The notes under the pieces: generated by a model
What the model was told of the DNA's origin: nothing
Databases searched by the model: none
The model's input: the letters and a program-made list of their open reading frames with translations, nothing else
From: Poriferisodalis sp965231925
GTDB lineage: Bacteria; Actinomycetota; Acidimicrobiia; Acidimicrobiales; Poriferisodalaceae
DNA length: 64,000 nt
Direction: 5' to 3'
NCBI GenBank assembly: GCA_965231925.1
Contig: OZ246894.1
Coordinates: 1,612,001 to 1,676,000, forward strand
In this document: positions 49,047 to 58,931 of the stretch, piece by piece
Numbering within the stretch: position 1 is the first letter of the stretch
Layout: each line of letters starts with the position of its first letter
Position numbers and translations under genes: made by a program

Positions 49047-49985
49047 GTGAGCGAACAGCCCGAGCGCCGCGCTTCCGTTGGCGCCAAGTCTCCCGGGTCT
49101 GGGGGCGACTACGATCCCGAAGCCGTGCCGGTGCGCAATGCCGCCACGGTCATGATTCTGTCGGGCGACGACGATCCTCACGTCCTCATGCTGAAGCGCA
49201 ACGCCCGCTCGATCTTCGTGGGCGACATGTGGGTGTATCCCGGCGGTGCCGTCGATCCCGAAGACGCCACCCAGATCGCCGACGAGACCGTGTCGGGTCT
49301 GACCGACGACGAGGCCTCATTCAGCATCGGCATCGAGCGCGGCGGCATCGCCTTCTGGGTGGCGGCGCTGCGGGAGACGTTCGAGGAGGCGGGCATCTTG
49401 CTTGCCCATCACGACCACCCGGTCGGCGTGGAGGACCCCAGGGACCTGCCGTCGGGCATCATCGACCTCTCGCCGCCCGATGTGGCCGAACGGTTCTCGC
49501 AGTACCGCGACGAGGTCAATGCCGGAGAGCGCGACTTCATCGAGACGGTGCGCAGCGAAGACCTGTTGCTCGACGGCAACAACGTCTACTTCATCGGCCG
49601 CTGGGCGACACCCATGGGATCACCCCGTCGCTACGACACGCGCTTCTTCTTGACAGCAATGCCAGACGGCCAGGTCCCGTTGCCCGACCACGACGAGGCT
49701 GTCGAGCACCAGTGGGTGCGACCTGCCGATGCGATCCGGCGCAACGAAATCGGTGACATGGTGATGATGACTCCGACCATCGGGATGCTGCACCGGCTCG
49801 CAAGGTTTGAGACCATCGATGAAGCAGTTGCTGCGGCCGGACGAGGTACCCCAACCGACGATGAGCACGTGAGGATCCGCTACGACAACGAGGGACCGCA
49901 CCGGATCGCCTTCCCCGGCGACCCCGACTACGACGACGCCGACGGCCGCACCGAGACGGGCATCCTGCGCTGGCCCTCCCGCTAG
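49047..49985 (+). CDS. NUDIX hydrolase, NUDT19-like
   Basis: A 312-residue NUDIX protein. MWVYPGGAVDPED and AALRETFEEAGILLA form the NUDIX box, interrupted by a longer insert, as in NUDT19/RP2-type hydrolases that act on CoA derivatives. RYDTRFFLTAMPDGQ and HQWVRPADAIRRNEIGDMVMMTPT follow. GTG at 49047, 18 bp after the selenoprotein stop, so perhaps co-transcribed. Substrate not proven. Confidence 0.88.
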   Translation: MSEQPERRASVGAKSPGSGGDYDPEAVPVRNAATVMILSGDDDPHVLMLKRNARSIFVGDMWVYPGGAVDPEDATQIADETVSGLTDDEASFSIGIERGGIAFWVAALRETFEEAGILLAHHDHPVGVEDPRDLPSGIIDLSPPDVAERFSQYRDEVNAGERDFIETVRSEDLLLDGNNVYFIGRWATPMGSPRRYDTRFFLTAMPDGQVPLPDHDEAVEHQWVRPADAIRRNEIGDMVMMTPTIGMLHRLARFETIDEAVAAAGRGTPTDDEHVRIRYDNEGPHRIAFPGDPDYDDADGRTETGILRWPSR

Positions 49986-50088
49986 CCCGGCGCTCTAGTT
50001 CAGGGGCGAGGAGCCAGGCGCCGTGTCTGGGAACCGTTGGTCCTACGCCAGTTCGATGGCAGGATGGCCCTTGGTCCTCATGGCCAGA

Positions 50089-50162
50089 GCCCCCGTGGCG
50101 CAACTGGACAGCGCAGCGGGCTTCTATCCCGCCGGTTGCAGGTTCGAGTCCTGCCGGGGGCG
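50089..50162 (+). tRNA. tRNA-Arg (anticodon TCT)
   Basis: Acceptor GCCCCCG/CGGGGGC, anticodon stem GCGGG/CCCGC with loop CTTCTAT, T-arm TGCAG/CTGCC region with TTCGAGT. The discriminator is G. No encoded CCA. Confidence 0.93.
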
Positions 50163-50233
50163 CTTGGCGCGACCCACTGTGCGATATCGGAAAGGGCGAT
50201 GGTGTCGTCGGTGAACGCGGGTAGGTTCAGCGG

Positions 50234-50902
50234 ATGCCGCAGGGCTCAGTTTCTGGCACGGATACTGCTTCGACTTCCAAACTCGCAGGTGCGGTGACGT
50301 CGATCGCAGAGACGAATGGCGCCGTCACCGAAGAGCCGGTAGATACCGACCGGATCGAGCGGGCCGTCCGGGAGATCCTGGTAGCCATCGGCGAGGACCC
50401 CGACCGTGACGGTCTGCAGAAGACGCCCAAGCGAGTCGCCCGCATGTACGCCGAAGTGTTCGCTGGCCTGCAGGAAGATCCTGAACACCATCTGAAGGTG
50501 CAGTTCGAGACTGGCCACGACGAGATGGTCATGGTGCGCGACATCCCCTTCTATTCGATGTGCGAGCACCACCTCATGCCATTCGTCGGGCGTGCGCATG
50601 TGGCTTACATCCCCGGCGAGCGGGGCATGATCACAGGGTTGTCGAAGCTGGCTCGCCTGGTGGAGGCATACGCCCGCCGGCCCCAGGTGCAAGAACGGCT
50701 GACGACGCAGGTTGCCGACAAGCTGATGGATGTGCTTGAGCCCAAGGGCGCCCTGGTGGTGGTTGAGGCCGAGCACCAGTGCATGTCGATGCGGGGCGTG
50801 CAGAAGCCCGGCTCGCTGACCATTACCTCGGCGGTGCGCGGGCAGTTCCGCAACATCGCAACCCGTGCGGAGGCGATGCACCTCATCGGCATTGGCCGCT
50901 AG
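50234..50902 (+). CDS. folE: GTP cyclohydrolase I
   Basis: A 222-residue FolE. Zinc-site FYSMCEHHLMPFVG and VEAEHQCMSMRGVQKPGS supply Cys, His and Cys; LSKLARLVEAYARRPQVQERLT is the family signature. It converts GTP to dihydroneopterin triphosphate, the first step of folate synthesis. A 35-residue N-terminal extension (SVSGTDTASTSKLAG) is probably disordered. No other fol gene is near. Confidence 0.96.
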   Translation: MPQGSVSGTDTASTSKLAGAVTSIAETNGAVTEEPVDTDRIERAVREILVAIGEDPDRDGLQKTPKRVARMYAEVFAGLQEDPEHHLKVQFETGHDEMVMVRDIPFYSMCEHHLMPFVGRAHVAYIPGERGMITGLSKLARLVEAYARRPQVQERLTTQVADKLMDVLEPKGALVVVEAEHQCMSMRGVQKPGSLTITSAVRGQFRNIATRAEAMHLIGIGR

Positions 50903-50971
50903 CGGGCGACAGGCCGGTTTGTATGCACGGCGCTGTACCCGAGACACGCTCCCGATGAGAACGGGGCGCAC

Positions 50972-53833
50972 ATGAGGCTGAGCGCGGACGCACTTGCGGG
51001 TCCGCCTGAGTTGGGGCGCAGTGTCCTGGTGAGGCGCGGGGACGCTGTTCCCGAGCCGTGGTCGGATTGTGAGCGTGTGGCGGTCAGCCTTGATGACCTC
51101 GGCGCTGCGGCCGGCCGCAGGCTGCGTGAGGCGTGGCTGAATCGGACCCGACTGGTGATCGAGCTCGACGGCGACCTCCCTGAACCGGCGCCGGTGTGGC
51201 AGGCGCCGTGGTGGGAGTTGGCGCCAGGGCTGACCATGCGATCAGAGGTGCTGGCGCACCTGATCACCGCCAACGCCGTGGACGCCCGGCAGCCTGGCCG
51301 AGCTCGCTTTGCTCCCGTCGAGGCAGCGCTCAAGCTCGGCGCAGTGCTCGCGGGTGAGTCGGGCACGGGCGAAGGGGGCGATGGCGGCGACGCGGGCGAC
51401 GGCGACGTGATCACCCACGCAGGGCCGGTGTGGTGCGACGGCGGGCCGCTGGAGGCATTCGAACTGGCCGCACCGGTTGTTCCCGCGGCAAATCTCGCGG
51501 CCGGGACGCTGCGCGGGGTGCAGCTGGCGGTGCCGCGCGCCGACCTCGCATCGGATCAGCAGGCGGCTGTCGGCCACCTGGGCGGGGCGGCGTGCATCGT
51601 TGCGCCCGCAGGGTCCGGCAAGACACGGGTGCTCACCGAGCGGGCCCGCTTTCTCGTGAGGGACCTCGGCGTCGCGGCTGAGGCGATGTGCTTGGTGGCC
51701 TTCAACGTTCGAGCCCGCCGCGAGATGGAGGAGCGCACTCGTGACCTTGCCGGGCTGCAGGTGCGCACGCTGAACAGCCTCGCATTGGCGATCTGCAACG
51801 GCACGGGCCCCTTCGCCCGCCCGGCGGGCCGACCCCGGGTCAGCGTCGTCGACGAAATGGGAGTCCGTCAGCGTCTGGACGGCTTGGTGAAGCGTCAGCG
51901 CCGGGCCATGACCGACCAGCTCGCGCCATGGCTCGAGGCGCTCAGCGCGACACGACTCGGGCTGCGCGACCCCGCCGAAGTCGAAGATGCCTTTCAGCCC
52001 GACGTTGCTGATTTCGCCACGATCGCACCGCGCTTCGTTGCGAATCTCGTGAGCGAAGGACTCGTGGACTTCGATCAGCAGATCATCGGCGCCATCGAGA
52101 TCCTGCTCGCCGACGCCGGTGCGCGAGCTGCTGCGCGGCGGGCGTGCGCGGTGCTGCTCGTCGACGAGTTCCAAGACCTCACACCGGCGCACCTGTTGCT
52201 CGTGCGGCTGCTGGCGGGACCGCGAGCCGATGTGTTCGCCGTCGGCGATGACGACCAGACCATCTACGGCTATTCCGGTGCATCGCCGCAGTGGCTCATC
52301 GACTACGCCACCTATTTCCCGGGAGCGGCGCGCCATGAGTTGCACGTCAACTACCGCTGCCCGCCCGATGTGGTGAGCGCAGCGACCAATCTGCTGTCGC
52401 GCAACCAGCAGCGCATTGCGAAACGGATCACCTCCAGCGGTCGCCGCGACGTCGCAACGCCGGATCGGCACTCGGTGCCTGCGAGGCAGATCGCTGTTCG
52501 TGGTGAGGGCGATGCGGCATCTGCGCTGCGCGACACCGTGTTCGCTTTGGCGGCTGATGGGGTCGCCCCGTCGGACATCGCAGTACTGACACGCGTGAAC
52601 AGCACGTTGCTCGTTCCCCAGATCGTGCTCGCAGACATGGGGGTGGCGGCCGACATGCCCGTCGGGCGACGGTTTCTCGAGCGGACCGGCGTGGCCGCTG
52701 CGCTCGCGTGGTTGCGATTGTCGACTGCCCCCACTCGTGCGCTCCCCTCGGGTGCGCTGATGGACGCAGCTCGGCGTCCTCCTCGCGGTTTGTCGCCGCG
52801 AGTTGTCGAGTGGATCGGCGAGCAGTTCAGCGTTGCTGCATTGCGCGCCTTGGCGGGCCGCCTGTCTGACGAGCGGTCGGCTGGCAAGGTCGAGTCCTTC
52901 GCCGACGACGTCGACATGCTGTGCGAGCGAGCGTTCGACCGACAGCTCACCACCCGGCAGGTGCTCGAGATCGTGCGTGACGAACTGGGTCTCGGCGGCA
53001 GTCTCGACACTCGTCTTGATGCATCGCGTCGGTCAGTGGACCGCTCAGCCCATGGTGACGACCTTCAGGCGCTCATCTCGGTTGCGCACCTGCACCCGGA
53101 TCCGGCCGGCTTTGCATCGTGGCTGGCGGAGCGCCTGCCGGCTGCTGGTGACCGCGACATCGCTGGCTTCGGCGCCGACGAGCCGATGCGGTCGGCAAGC
53201 GGCGACGCGCCCGGCGCGGGAGCCGGCGCACGGGTGCGGTTGGCCACAGTGCACAAGGTCAAGGGCCTCGAATGGCCCCATGTCATCGTGTACGAAGCCT
53301 CTGCGGGCCTCATGCCGCATCGCTTGTCTGCCGACATCGAAGAGGAGCGGCGTGTCTTCCACGTGGCCGTCACCCGGTGCTCGGAATCGGTGACGCTCGT
53401 GTGCGGCGAGATGCCGTCGCCCTTCGTGACCGAACTGCAGTCCCCGGTGCCGCCGGCGCCTCGAAAGCGGGCGAAACGTGGCTCAGCTGCTGAAGAGGCT
53501 GCTCAGCCATCAAGCACGCCGGCCCAAGGGACCCGCCGCGACCGGGCGACGGCCCGCAAGCGCCGTAAAGATCATGACCAGCCCCCTCCGAGATTCGAAC
53601 CGCCGACCGATCCCCAAGGCGCTGCGCTGTACGAGTCTCTGCGTGCGTGGAGGCGCGAGCGCAGCCAGGCCGATGGCGTTCCGGCCTATGTGGTGTTTCA
53701 CGATTCGACCCTGGCCGAGATAGCACATCGCCGTCCGGCCGTGCGTGCCGAGCTGCTGCTCGTGGGTGGCATCGGTCCGGCGAAGCTCGAGCGTTACGGC
53801 GACGACATCACCGCGCTCTTGGCTCAGCACTAG
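50972..53833 (+). CDS. UvrD/Rep-type superfamily 1 DNA helicase with C-terminal HRDC-like domain
   Basis: A 953-residue SF1A helicase. After about 185 residues of unassigned N-terminus come motif I APAGSGKTRVLTERA, motif II VLLVDEFQDLTPAHL, motif III FAVGDDDQTIYGYSGA, motif IV VNYRCPPDVV, motif V/VI VHKVKGLEWPHVIVYEAS and RRVFHVAVTR. The last 80 residues (LYESLRAWRRERSQADGVPAYVVFHDSTL) are an HRDC domain, as in actinobacterial UvrD2. It unwinds DNA in repair. The long N-terminal part distinguishes it from typical UvrD2 and may be a lineage-specific addition. Confidence 0.92.
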   Translation: MRLSADALAGPPELGRSVLVRRGDAVPEPWSDCERVAVSLDDLGAAAGRRLREAWLNRTRLVIELDGDLPEPAPVWQAPWWELAPGLTMRSEVLAHLITANAVDARQPGRARFAPVEAALKLGAVLAGESGTGEGGDGGDAGDGDVITHAGPVWCDGGPLEAFELAAPVVPAANLAAGTLRGVQLAVPRADLASDQQAAVGHLGGAACIVAPAGSGKTRVLTERARFLVRDLGVAAEAMCLVAFNVRARREMEERTRDLAGLQVRTLNSLALAICNGTGPFARPAGRPRVSVVDEMGVRQRLDGLVKRQRRAMTDQLAPWLEALSATRLGLRDPAEVEDAFQPDVADFATIAPRFVANLVSEGLVDFDQQIIGAIEILLADAGARAAARRACAVLLVDEFQDLTPAHLLLVRLLAGPRADVFAVGDDDQTIYGYSGASPQWLIDYATYFPGAARHELHVNYRCPPDVVSAATNLLSRNQQRIAKRITSSGRRDVATPDRHSVPARQIAVRGEGDAASALRDTVFALAADGVAPSDIAVLTRVNSTLLVPQIVLADMGVAADMPVGRRFLERTGVAAALAWLRLSTAPTRALPSGALMDAARRPPRGLSPRVVEWIGEQFSVAALRALAGRLSDERSAGKVESFADDVDMLCERAFDRQLTTRQVLEIVRDELGLGGSLDTRLDASRRSVDRSAHGDDLQALISVAHLHPDPAGFASWLAERLPAAGDRDIAGFGADEPMRSASGDAPGAGAGARVRLATVHKVKGLEWPHVIVYEASAGLMPHRLSADIEEERRVFHVAVTRCSESVTLVCGEMPSPFVTELQSPVPPAPRKRAKRGSAAEEAAQPSSTPAQGTRRDRATARKRRKDHDQPPPRFEPPTDPQGAALYESLRAWRRERSQADGVPAYVVFHDSTLAEIAHRRPAVRAELLLVGGIGPAKLERYGDDITALLAQH

Positions 53834-54486
53834 ACGGCGAGCGGCCCTTGGCCGGCGAGGAATCGCTGGGCCATCACCATCAGCACCACCCAGTACTCGG
53901 CACTGGGCACGAGGTTGTCGAGCGTCACCTCCGTCGCCATCTCTCGCGCATCGGGGTGTCCGGCGGACGAGACACCCCGCACGGAGATGGACGGGCCGCC
54001 CTCGAACAGTGCGAGCAGATCGGCGATGGGCGCGTCGAACACCGCATCGACCTCGTCGCGTGCCAGCACGTAGTCGGTGAGCGGACGGTCATCGCGCAGC
54101 AGGTACACGCTGGTCAGCTCGCAGTTCAGCGTGCCTTCGCCGCTGTCATCGGCCAGCCTGCGGACGCCCAGCGGCACCAGATCGGCGCTGGCGGGTCTCA
54201 CGCCGAGTTCTTCTTCGAGTTCTCGCACGCCATCGAGCGGTGTCTCGCTGGCGGCAAGATGCCCGGCAGCGCTGATGTCGAGCAATCCCGGAAACGCAGC
54301 CTTGGAGCGAGTGCGTCGCTGCAGCACGGCCGTCGGAACGCCGTCACGCAGCGTGACGATCTGACAGTGGAACACGCGGTGCCACTCGCCTCGCTCGTGA
54401 ACCTCGTTCCGCGGGGCCGTGCGCAGGTAGCGCCCCACCTCGTCGACGACGTCGAGCTGCTCTACCCCGGGCGCGCTGTCGGTCAT
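53830..54486 (-). CDS. NUDIX hydrolase, isopentenyl-diphosphate-isomerase-like
   Basis: 218 residues. EWHRVFHCQIVTLRDG, VLQRRTRSKAAFPGLLDISAAGHLAASETPLDGVRELEEELGV resembles the YfcD/IDI-type group. The NUDIX box is one residue shorter than standard between Glu and RE. Its end overlaps the convergent helicase gene by 4 bp. Likely a diphosphate hydrolase of unknown substrate. Confidence 0.85.
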   Translation of the reverse strand: MTDSAPGVEQLDVVDEVGRYLRTAPRNEVHERGEWHRVFHCQIVTLRDGVPTAVLQRRTRSKAAFPGLLDISAAGHLAASETPLDGVRELEEELGVRPASADLVPLGVRRLADDSGEGTLNCELTSVYLLRDDRPLTDYVLARDEVDAVFDAPIADLLALFEGGPSISVRGVSSAGHPDAREMATEVTLDNLVPSAEYWVVLMVMAQRFLAGQGPLAV

Positions 54487-54586
54487 CGCCACATTCTTCC
54501 CGCTGGCGCGGCCGATGACGAAACCGCTAGTAGCGCGCGGCCGGCAACCACTGCGGCCTCGGCGACGGCCCCGACGGCGGGAGCGG

Positions 54587-55429
54587 CTACAGCAGCGCGG
54601 TGTACTTGTCGAGGATCGGCAGCACCGTGTCGGCGTCGGCCGGCGGCAGCGCCAGCACCACCCGGGTGCAGCCAATCTCGGCGAGGCTTTCGAGGATCTC
54701 CGGCTTGGGAGGCGTGCCGAACTGGCCGAACTCGATGTCATCGGGGTCACGACCGGCTTCGATCGCGGACTCCCGGATCTGCTTCATCGGCACTTCGAGG
54801 TCGTAGCGGCCCGAAATCGGCATCCAGCCGTCGCAGAACTCGACGATGTCGGCGATGGTCTTCGGCCCAGCGGCGCCGCCCAAGATCACCTTGGGGCCGC
54901 CTTCCTGCACGGGCTTGGGCCAGGCCCAGGATGAATCGAAGTTCACCCAGTCGCCGTGGAACTCGGCCTCGTCGTTGGTCCACAGCTCACGCACTGCCAG
55001 CATCATCTCGCGGGTGATCGCACGCCGGTCGGTGTACTTGACGCCGTGGTTCCGGAGCTCTTCCTTGTTCCAGCCGTAGCCGATACCCAAGATGAACCGG
55101 CCGTTCGAGATCCGGTCGACCGTGGCGGCTTCCTTGGCCAGCCAGATCGGGTCACGCTGGGCAACGAGTGTGATGCCGGTGCCGAGCACGAGGTTCTCGG
55201 TGACGGCGGCAGCGGCGCCGAGCGACACGAACTGGTCATGGGTGCGCCAGTACTCCTCGGGCAGCGGCGGTGCGCCCTCATTGCCGCCCCAAGGCGTTTC
55301 CCTGCTGGTGGGGATATGGCTGTGCTCGGGGAACCACAGCGACTCGAAGCCCCGTTCCTCGACAGCTTTGGCCAACTCGACAGGCCCGATGGCCTTGTCG
55401 GTGGGGAACATCATCACGCCGATCTTCAC
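54587..55429 (-). CDS. LLM-class (F420-type) oxidoreductase
   Basis: A 280-residue luciferase-like TIM-barrel enzyme: KIGVMMFPTDKAIGPVELAKAVEERGFESLWFPEHSHIP, LGTGITLVAQRDPIWLAKEAATVDRISNGRFILGIGYGWNKEELRNHG. The latter stretch is characteristic of actinobacterial F420-dependent LLM proteins. GTG 55429 with a ggagg site was chosen; upstream codons in frame lack a ribosome site. Redox substrate unknown. Confidence 0.9.
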   Translation of the reverse strand: MKIGVMMFPTDKAIGPVELAKAVEERGFESLWFPEHSHIPTSRETPWGGNEGAPPLPEEYWRTHDQFVSLGAAAAVTENLVLGTGITLVAQRDPIWLAKEAATVDRISNGRFILGIGYGWNKEELRNHGVKYTDRRAITREMMLAVRELWTNDEAEFHGDWVNFDSSWAWPKPVQEGGPKVILGGAAGPKTIADIVEFCDGWMPISGRYDLEVPMKQIRESAIEAGRDPDDIEFGQFGTPPKPEILESLAEIGCTRVVLALPPADADTVLPILDKYTALL

Positions 55430-55662
55430 GGTGGTCCTCCTGGGGAGTGGCGAGGGTGGCCGGTGATGGCCGCCGCTGAGGGTAATGGGCATGAGTCATC
55501 GGTGCCCGCTTCGCGGGAATTGCGGGGACGAGCCAGAGCGGCGCAGGTTCTCCCCAAACGTGGCGTAGCGTTGCGCTGATTCGTAGCGAGCACGCGCTCG
55601 AACTCGCAACAATGAGGTCCGGCGGCCTAGTGGCCCGCAAGGCCAGGCCATGTGGAGGCACA

Positions 55663-55854
55663 GTGAAGATCACCATTGACGTCGACAAGTGCATCGGCAG
55701 CGGATCGTGCGAGATGATCGCTCCGGGCATTTTCGAGGTGGGCGACGACGGTCTCGTACAGCTGCTCGAGAACAGTCCCAGCGCCGAGCATCACGGCGCG
55801 GCGCGCACGGCAGCGGCCAGCTGCCCCACCCAGGTCATCACTGTCGACGACTGA
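55663..55854 (+). CDS. [3Fe-4S]-type ferredoxin
   Basis: 63 residues: KITIDVDKCIGSGSCEMIAPGIFEVGDDG and ASCPTQVITVDD. The C-x5-C...CP pattern is the single-cluster ferredoxin that usually serves cytochromes P450 in actinobacteria. GTG 55663 preceded by ggagg. No P450 is adjacent; it could serve the Rieske oxygenase or another redox enzyme, but that is a guess. Confidence 0.92.
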   Translation: MKITIDVDKCIGSGSCEMIAPGIFEVGDDGLVQLLENSPSAEHHGAARTAAASCPTQVITVDD

Positions 55855-55990
55855 TTTCGAATCGGAAGCAGCGCCTCAGCGCCCAGCGGCAACCCCGGCC
55901 CAACAATCGACACAGGCCGTTCAGACCTTCACCGGTACGATCGAACGCCAGAGTTCACCCGTCAGCCCTGCTGACTCGGCTCTTCAGACT

Positions 55991-56067
55991 CGGGAAGTGG
56001 CGCAGCCTGGTAGCGCACCTGCTTTGGGAGCAGGGGGTCGTGGGTTCAAATCCCGCCTTCCCGACCA
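55991..56067 (+). tRNA. tRNA-Pro (anticodon TGG), CCA encoded
   Basis: Acceptor CGGGAAG/CTTCCCG, anticodon stem CCTGC/GCAGG with loop TTTGGGA, T-loop TTCAAAT, discriminator A and encoded CCA. The other three tRNAs of the window lack an encoded CCA. Confidence 0.95.
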
Positions 56068-56365
56068 AGACGACACCGTCATTCGCAGGTTGGCAGGTGA
56101 CGTCGGCTGGCACACTTCGACCGGCTCGCCGACCGCCTCTACGACCGCGCCGCATTGGTCTGAGCCCCCTGTGCTCACCAGGCGAGCTACCGCGACCTCC
56201 AGCGGCGAGTGCGCTGTGCACATCGGTCGGGTTCCTGCGACCTTCAGCGGCGGGCGCTCGACGTACACCGGCTGGCTTCCTGCGACCCCACATGGCTACC
56301 GGCGAGCACTCGCACCGACAGCCAGTCGAGCATTTCCGCAGGTCAGCGCCTACTCGCTCACGCTC
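56068..56365. other. Gene-free stretch with degenerate 44-45 bp repeats
   Basis: Between tRNA-Pro and the IS256 end there is no coherent gene. Three diverged units of 44-45 bp built around ctgcgacc-tc-gcggcg occur between about 56165 and 56315. The last 34 bp (ccgcaggtcagcgcct...) resemble 22345-22385, another fragment of the mosaic at 18.9-22.5 kb. Confidence 0.45.
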
Positions 56366-57773
56366 GGGCCTGTCCGAATTTCTGTGTATCCGGTCGTGGT
56401 GGTGTTCATCGAATGTAGGCGGCGATCCGGTCGCCGTAGTGGACGGTCAAGGCGTTGAGGATGGCTTTCCAGCCGTTGGTCTTGCCGGTCAGGTTCGTTC
56501 GGTTCTTGTGTTGGGCGGTGGCGACAAGGTAGAGGACTTTCATGGCGGCTTGTTCGTTGGGGAAGTGCCCTCGATGGCGCACGGCTCGCCGGAATCGGGC
56601 GTTGAGGCTTTCTATGGCGTTGGTGGTGTAGACGACTCTGCGCAGCTCGGGCGGGAACTCCAGGAACGGCACGAACTCGTCCCAGGAGTTGCGCCATGAG
56701 CGGATCATGGCGGGGTAGGTGTCCTCCCAGTCGCCGGCGAACTGGGCGAACCGTGTCTCGGCGGCCTCGACGGTCGCTGAGGTGCAGAGGTCTCGCGCAT
56801 GGCCTTGGTGATCGGCCCCCAGTGCTTGCGGGACGCGTACCGCAGGCTGTTGCGCACCATGTGCACCACACAGGTCTGCACGGTCGCTTCGGGCCAGGTC
56901 GCCCGGATCGCCGAGGGCAGTCCCTTGAGGCCGTCGCAGCACACGATCAAAGCGTCGGCGAGGCCGCGGTTTCTCAGCTCGGCCGGCATCGTCGCCCACT
57001 GCTTGGCGCCCTCGCCGCCGGCGGGGCCCAGCCACATGCCCAGCACGTCGCGTTCGCCTTGAAGATCCACGCCTATGGCGACATACACGGGCCTGTTGGC
57101 GACCTGGGAGTCAAGGGCCTTGACGACGATCGCGTCGATCAGCAGCACCGCGTAGACCGGGTCGAGCGGTGCGGTTCTGCCACGCCGCCATGTCGGCCAC
57201 GATCCCCTCGGTGATCTTCGAGATCGTCTCCCGGCTCACCGAGGTGTCATAGATCTCCTCGAGATGCGCCTGGATCTCCCCGGTCGTCAGCCCCTTCGCA
57301 TAGAGGCTGATCACGTTGCCCGACAGGCCGTCCAGACGGCGCCGATGCTTGCGCCGCCGTCACCGGGCAGAACGTCCCCGCACGATCACGCGGAACCCGC
57401 AGCTCGACCTCGCCGATCTCGGTGGTGACCGTCTTGGGAGTCGACCCGTTGCGCGAGTTCCCCGACCCGCGGCCCGCAACCGCGTGACGCTCATAGCCCA
57501 GATGCTCGCTCATCTCGACCTCCAGGCCGATCCGGGGCACCTGACGCACCAGCCCGGTCAAAAGACCGCCGTCGCCGGTCAGCTCCACGCCATCCGCACG
57601 CGCCTGAGCCACCAGCCGCTCAGCCCAGTCCTTCATCGCCGCCTCGCCGACAGCCTCGCTCGCCGGCACAGCCGACATATTCTGATCAGCCGCAGACATG
57701 ATCCTTCCCGGCCCGCAGCCCGAAGCTGCGGACCCTCAGACCACGCCGCTTACACAAACTTTCCGACAGGCCC
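56366..57773 (-). mobile_element. IS256-family insertion sequence (copy 2), both ends present
   Basis: The terminal repeats gggcctgtccgaatttctgt (from 56366) and, read inward from 57773, gggcctgtcggaaagtttgt match at 15 of 20 positions. Eight-base flanks (tcacgctc and acactttg) do not match, so no target duplication is visible, suggesting recombination after insertion. The left flank is an ATPase-like fragment and the right flank a CAP-domain gene fragment. Confidence 0.85.
56406..57699 (-). pseudogene. IS256-family transposase with three frame changes
   Basis: Complete in length from MSAADQNMSAVPASEAVGEA to the C-terminal HYGDRIAAYIR, but broken into frames. The breaks are near 57345-57360 (after GTFCPVT; one extra base relative to copy 1), near 57165-57180 (after AAWQNR; one extra base) and at about 56786-56796 (the break shared with copy 1). 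Motifs such as TTEIGEVELRVPRDR, VQTCVVHMVRNS and TTNAIESLNARFRRA remain. Inactive as read. Confidence 0.88.
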
Positions 57774-58652
57774 ACACTTTGGGATCGCGACACCGTGGTC
57801 GCCGCGTACAAGACCGAGTTCGAGCGTGAGGAGCCCGATTGGGGCTACACCGGCGACGTGGACAACTGCGTTGCGGGGACGACCAGCCAGGAGTTCCGCG
57901 ACAGCGTGATTCAGCGGGTGAACTGGTACCGTGCGATGGCCGGGCTCACGACGGTCACAGAGAACCACAGCTTTTCGGCAACCGCGCAGCACGCTGCGCT
58001 GATGATGGCAGCGCGGCGTAATCTCTCGCATTTTCCGGGCAGCGACTGGAAGTGCTACTCCGAGACGGGCGCTTTGGGGGCCGCCAGCAGCAATCTCGGC
58101 ATCGGCGGCAGGAGGGGGTTCACCACCGTCGACAGCTACATCCTAGATGGCGGTGGCAACAACTTGAGGGTGGGTCACCGCACCTGGATTCTGTTGCCGC
58201 AGCAGACAACGATGGGCACCGGCGACATCCCCAGCGCGTACGGCAGGCAGGCCACCAATGCCCTCTAGGTGCTGGGGCCTCGATCGACGGATCGCCACGT
58301 TCGCCAGCAGAGGGGATTCGTTGCGTGGCCTCCGCCCGGCTACGTCCCCTACACGTCGGTATTCGAACGGTGGTCCATCCAGCTTGCGGATGTGGATGAT
58401 GTCTCCGGGGCGACGGTTGTGATGACCGATGAGTCCGGCCGGTCCGTGGACGTCGAGATCATCGCGAGATGGAGACTGCTAACCGAGACAACGATCGTGT
58501 GGGCCGTCGCAGGGGACACGAACTCCTCGGTGCGAGCGAAGCCGACTGACGGCGAGGACTGCTACACGATCACCCTCAGCGGCGTGCGCGTCGGGGGGGC
58601 CGTCCAGGACCCCTATGAGTACATGACCTGCGTCATCGACCCCCACGCCTAA
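57774..58652 (+). pseudogene. CAP-domain part of an RCC1/CAP surface protein, 5' part replaced by IS256
   Basis: From the IS end the plus strand reads WDRDTVVAAYKTEFEREEPD and a CAP domain (RVNWYRAMAGLTTVTENHSF, LSHFPGSDWKCYSE, GHRTWILLPQQTTMGTGDIP) to a stop at 58268. It then continues in a second frame with FVAWPPPGYVPYTSVFERWS and VGGAVQDPYEYMTCVIDPHA. It closely matches the C-terminal 300 residues of the 15730-18471 protein. Nothing of the signal, wall-binding or RCC1 parts is left, and an internal break separates CAP from the end domain. Confidence 0.8.
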
Positions 58653-58667
58653 CAGCCGTGACCGTTC

Positions 58668-58688
58668 GCCGAGCGCGCTGCGCTCGGC
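58668..58688 (+). terminator. Hairpin after the CAP fragment
   Basis: GCCGAGCGC and GCGCTCGGC form a perfect 9-bp stem with a GCT loop, 15 bp after the stop. The same flank follows the intact RCC1/CAP gene at 15694-15714. Probably its terminator. Confidence 0.65.
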
Positions 58689-58785
58689 TCCGGCCAAGGG
58701 CGAGCACGCCGATGAGGTGCTGACCTAGCTGGGCCTCTCTGGTGCCGAGATCGCGGAGCTCCGCGACGGCGGCATCGCTGCCTGA
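58685..58785 (+). pseudogene. CaiB 3'-end fragment
   Basis: It reads APAKGEHADEVLT-stop-LGLSGAEIAELRDGGIAA-stop, the last 32 codons of the CaiB type at 25924, now with an internal TAG. The remaining sequence to 58931 shows no gene. Confidence 0.7.
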
Positions 58786-58931
58786 ACTGCGAGCAGCCGC
58801 ACATCGCCCGCCGGCTTCGTGGCAGATTCCAGCGTCCCCATCGAAGCCGCTCGGCGACACCCACATGCAGTGCCCGGGCTCGGCGTTCGCTATGAGCTGA
58901 GTCTTGCTGTCGCCGTCACCTGGCGAAGTCC

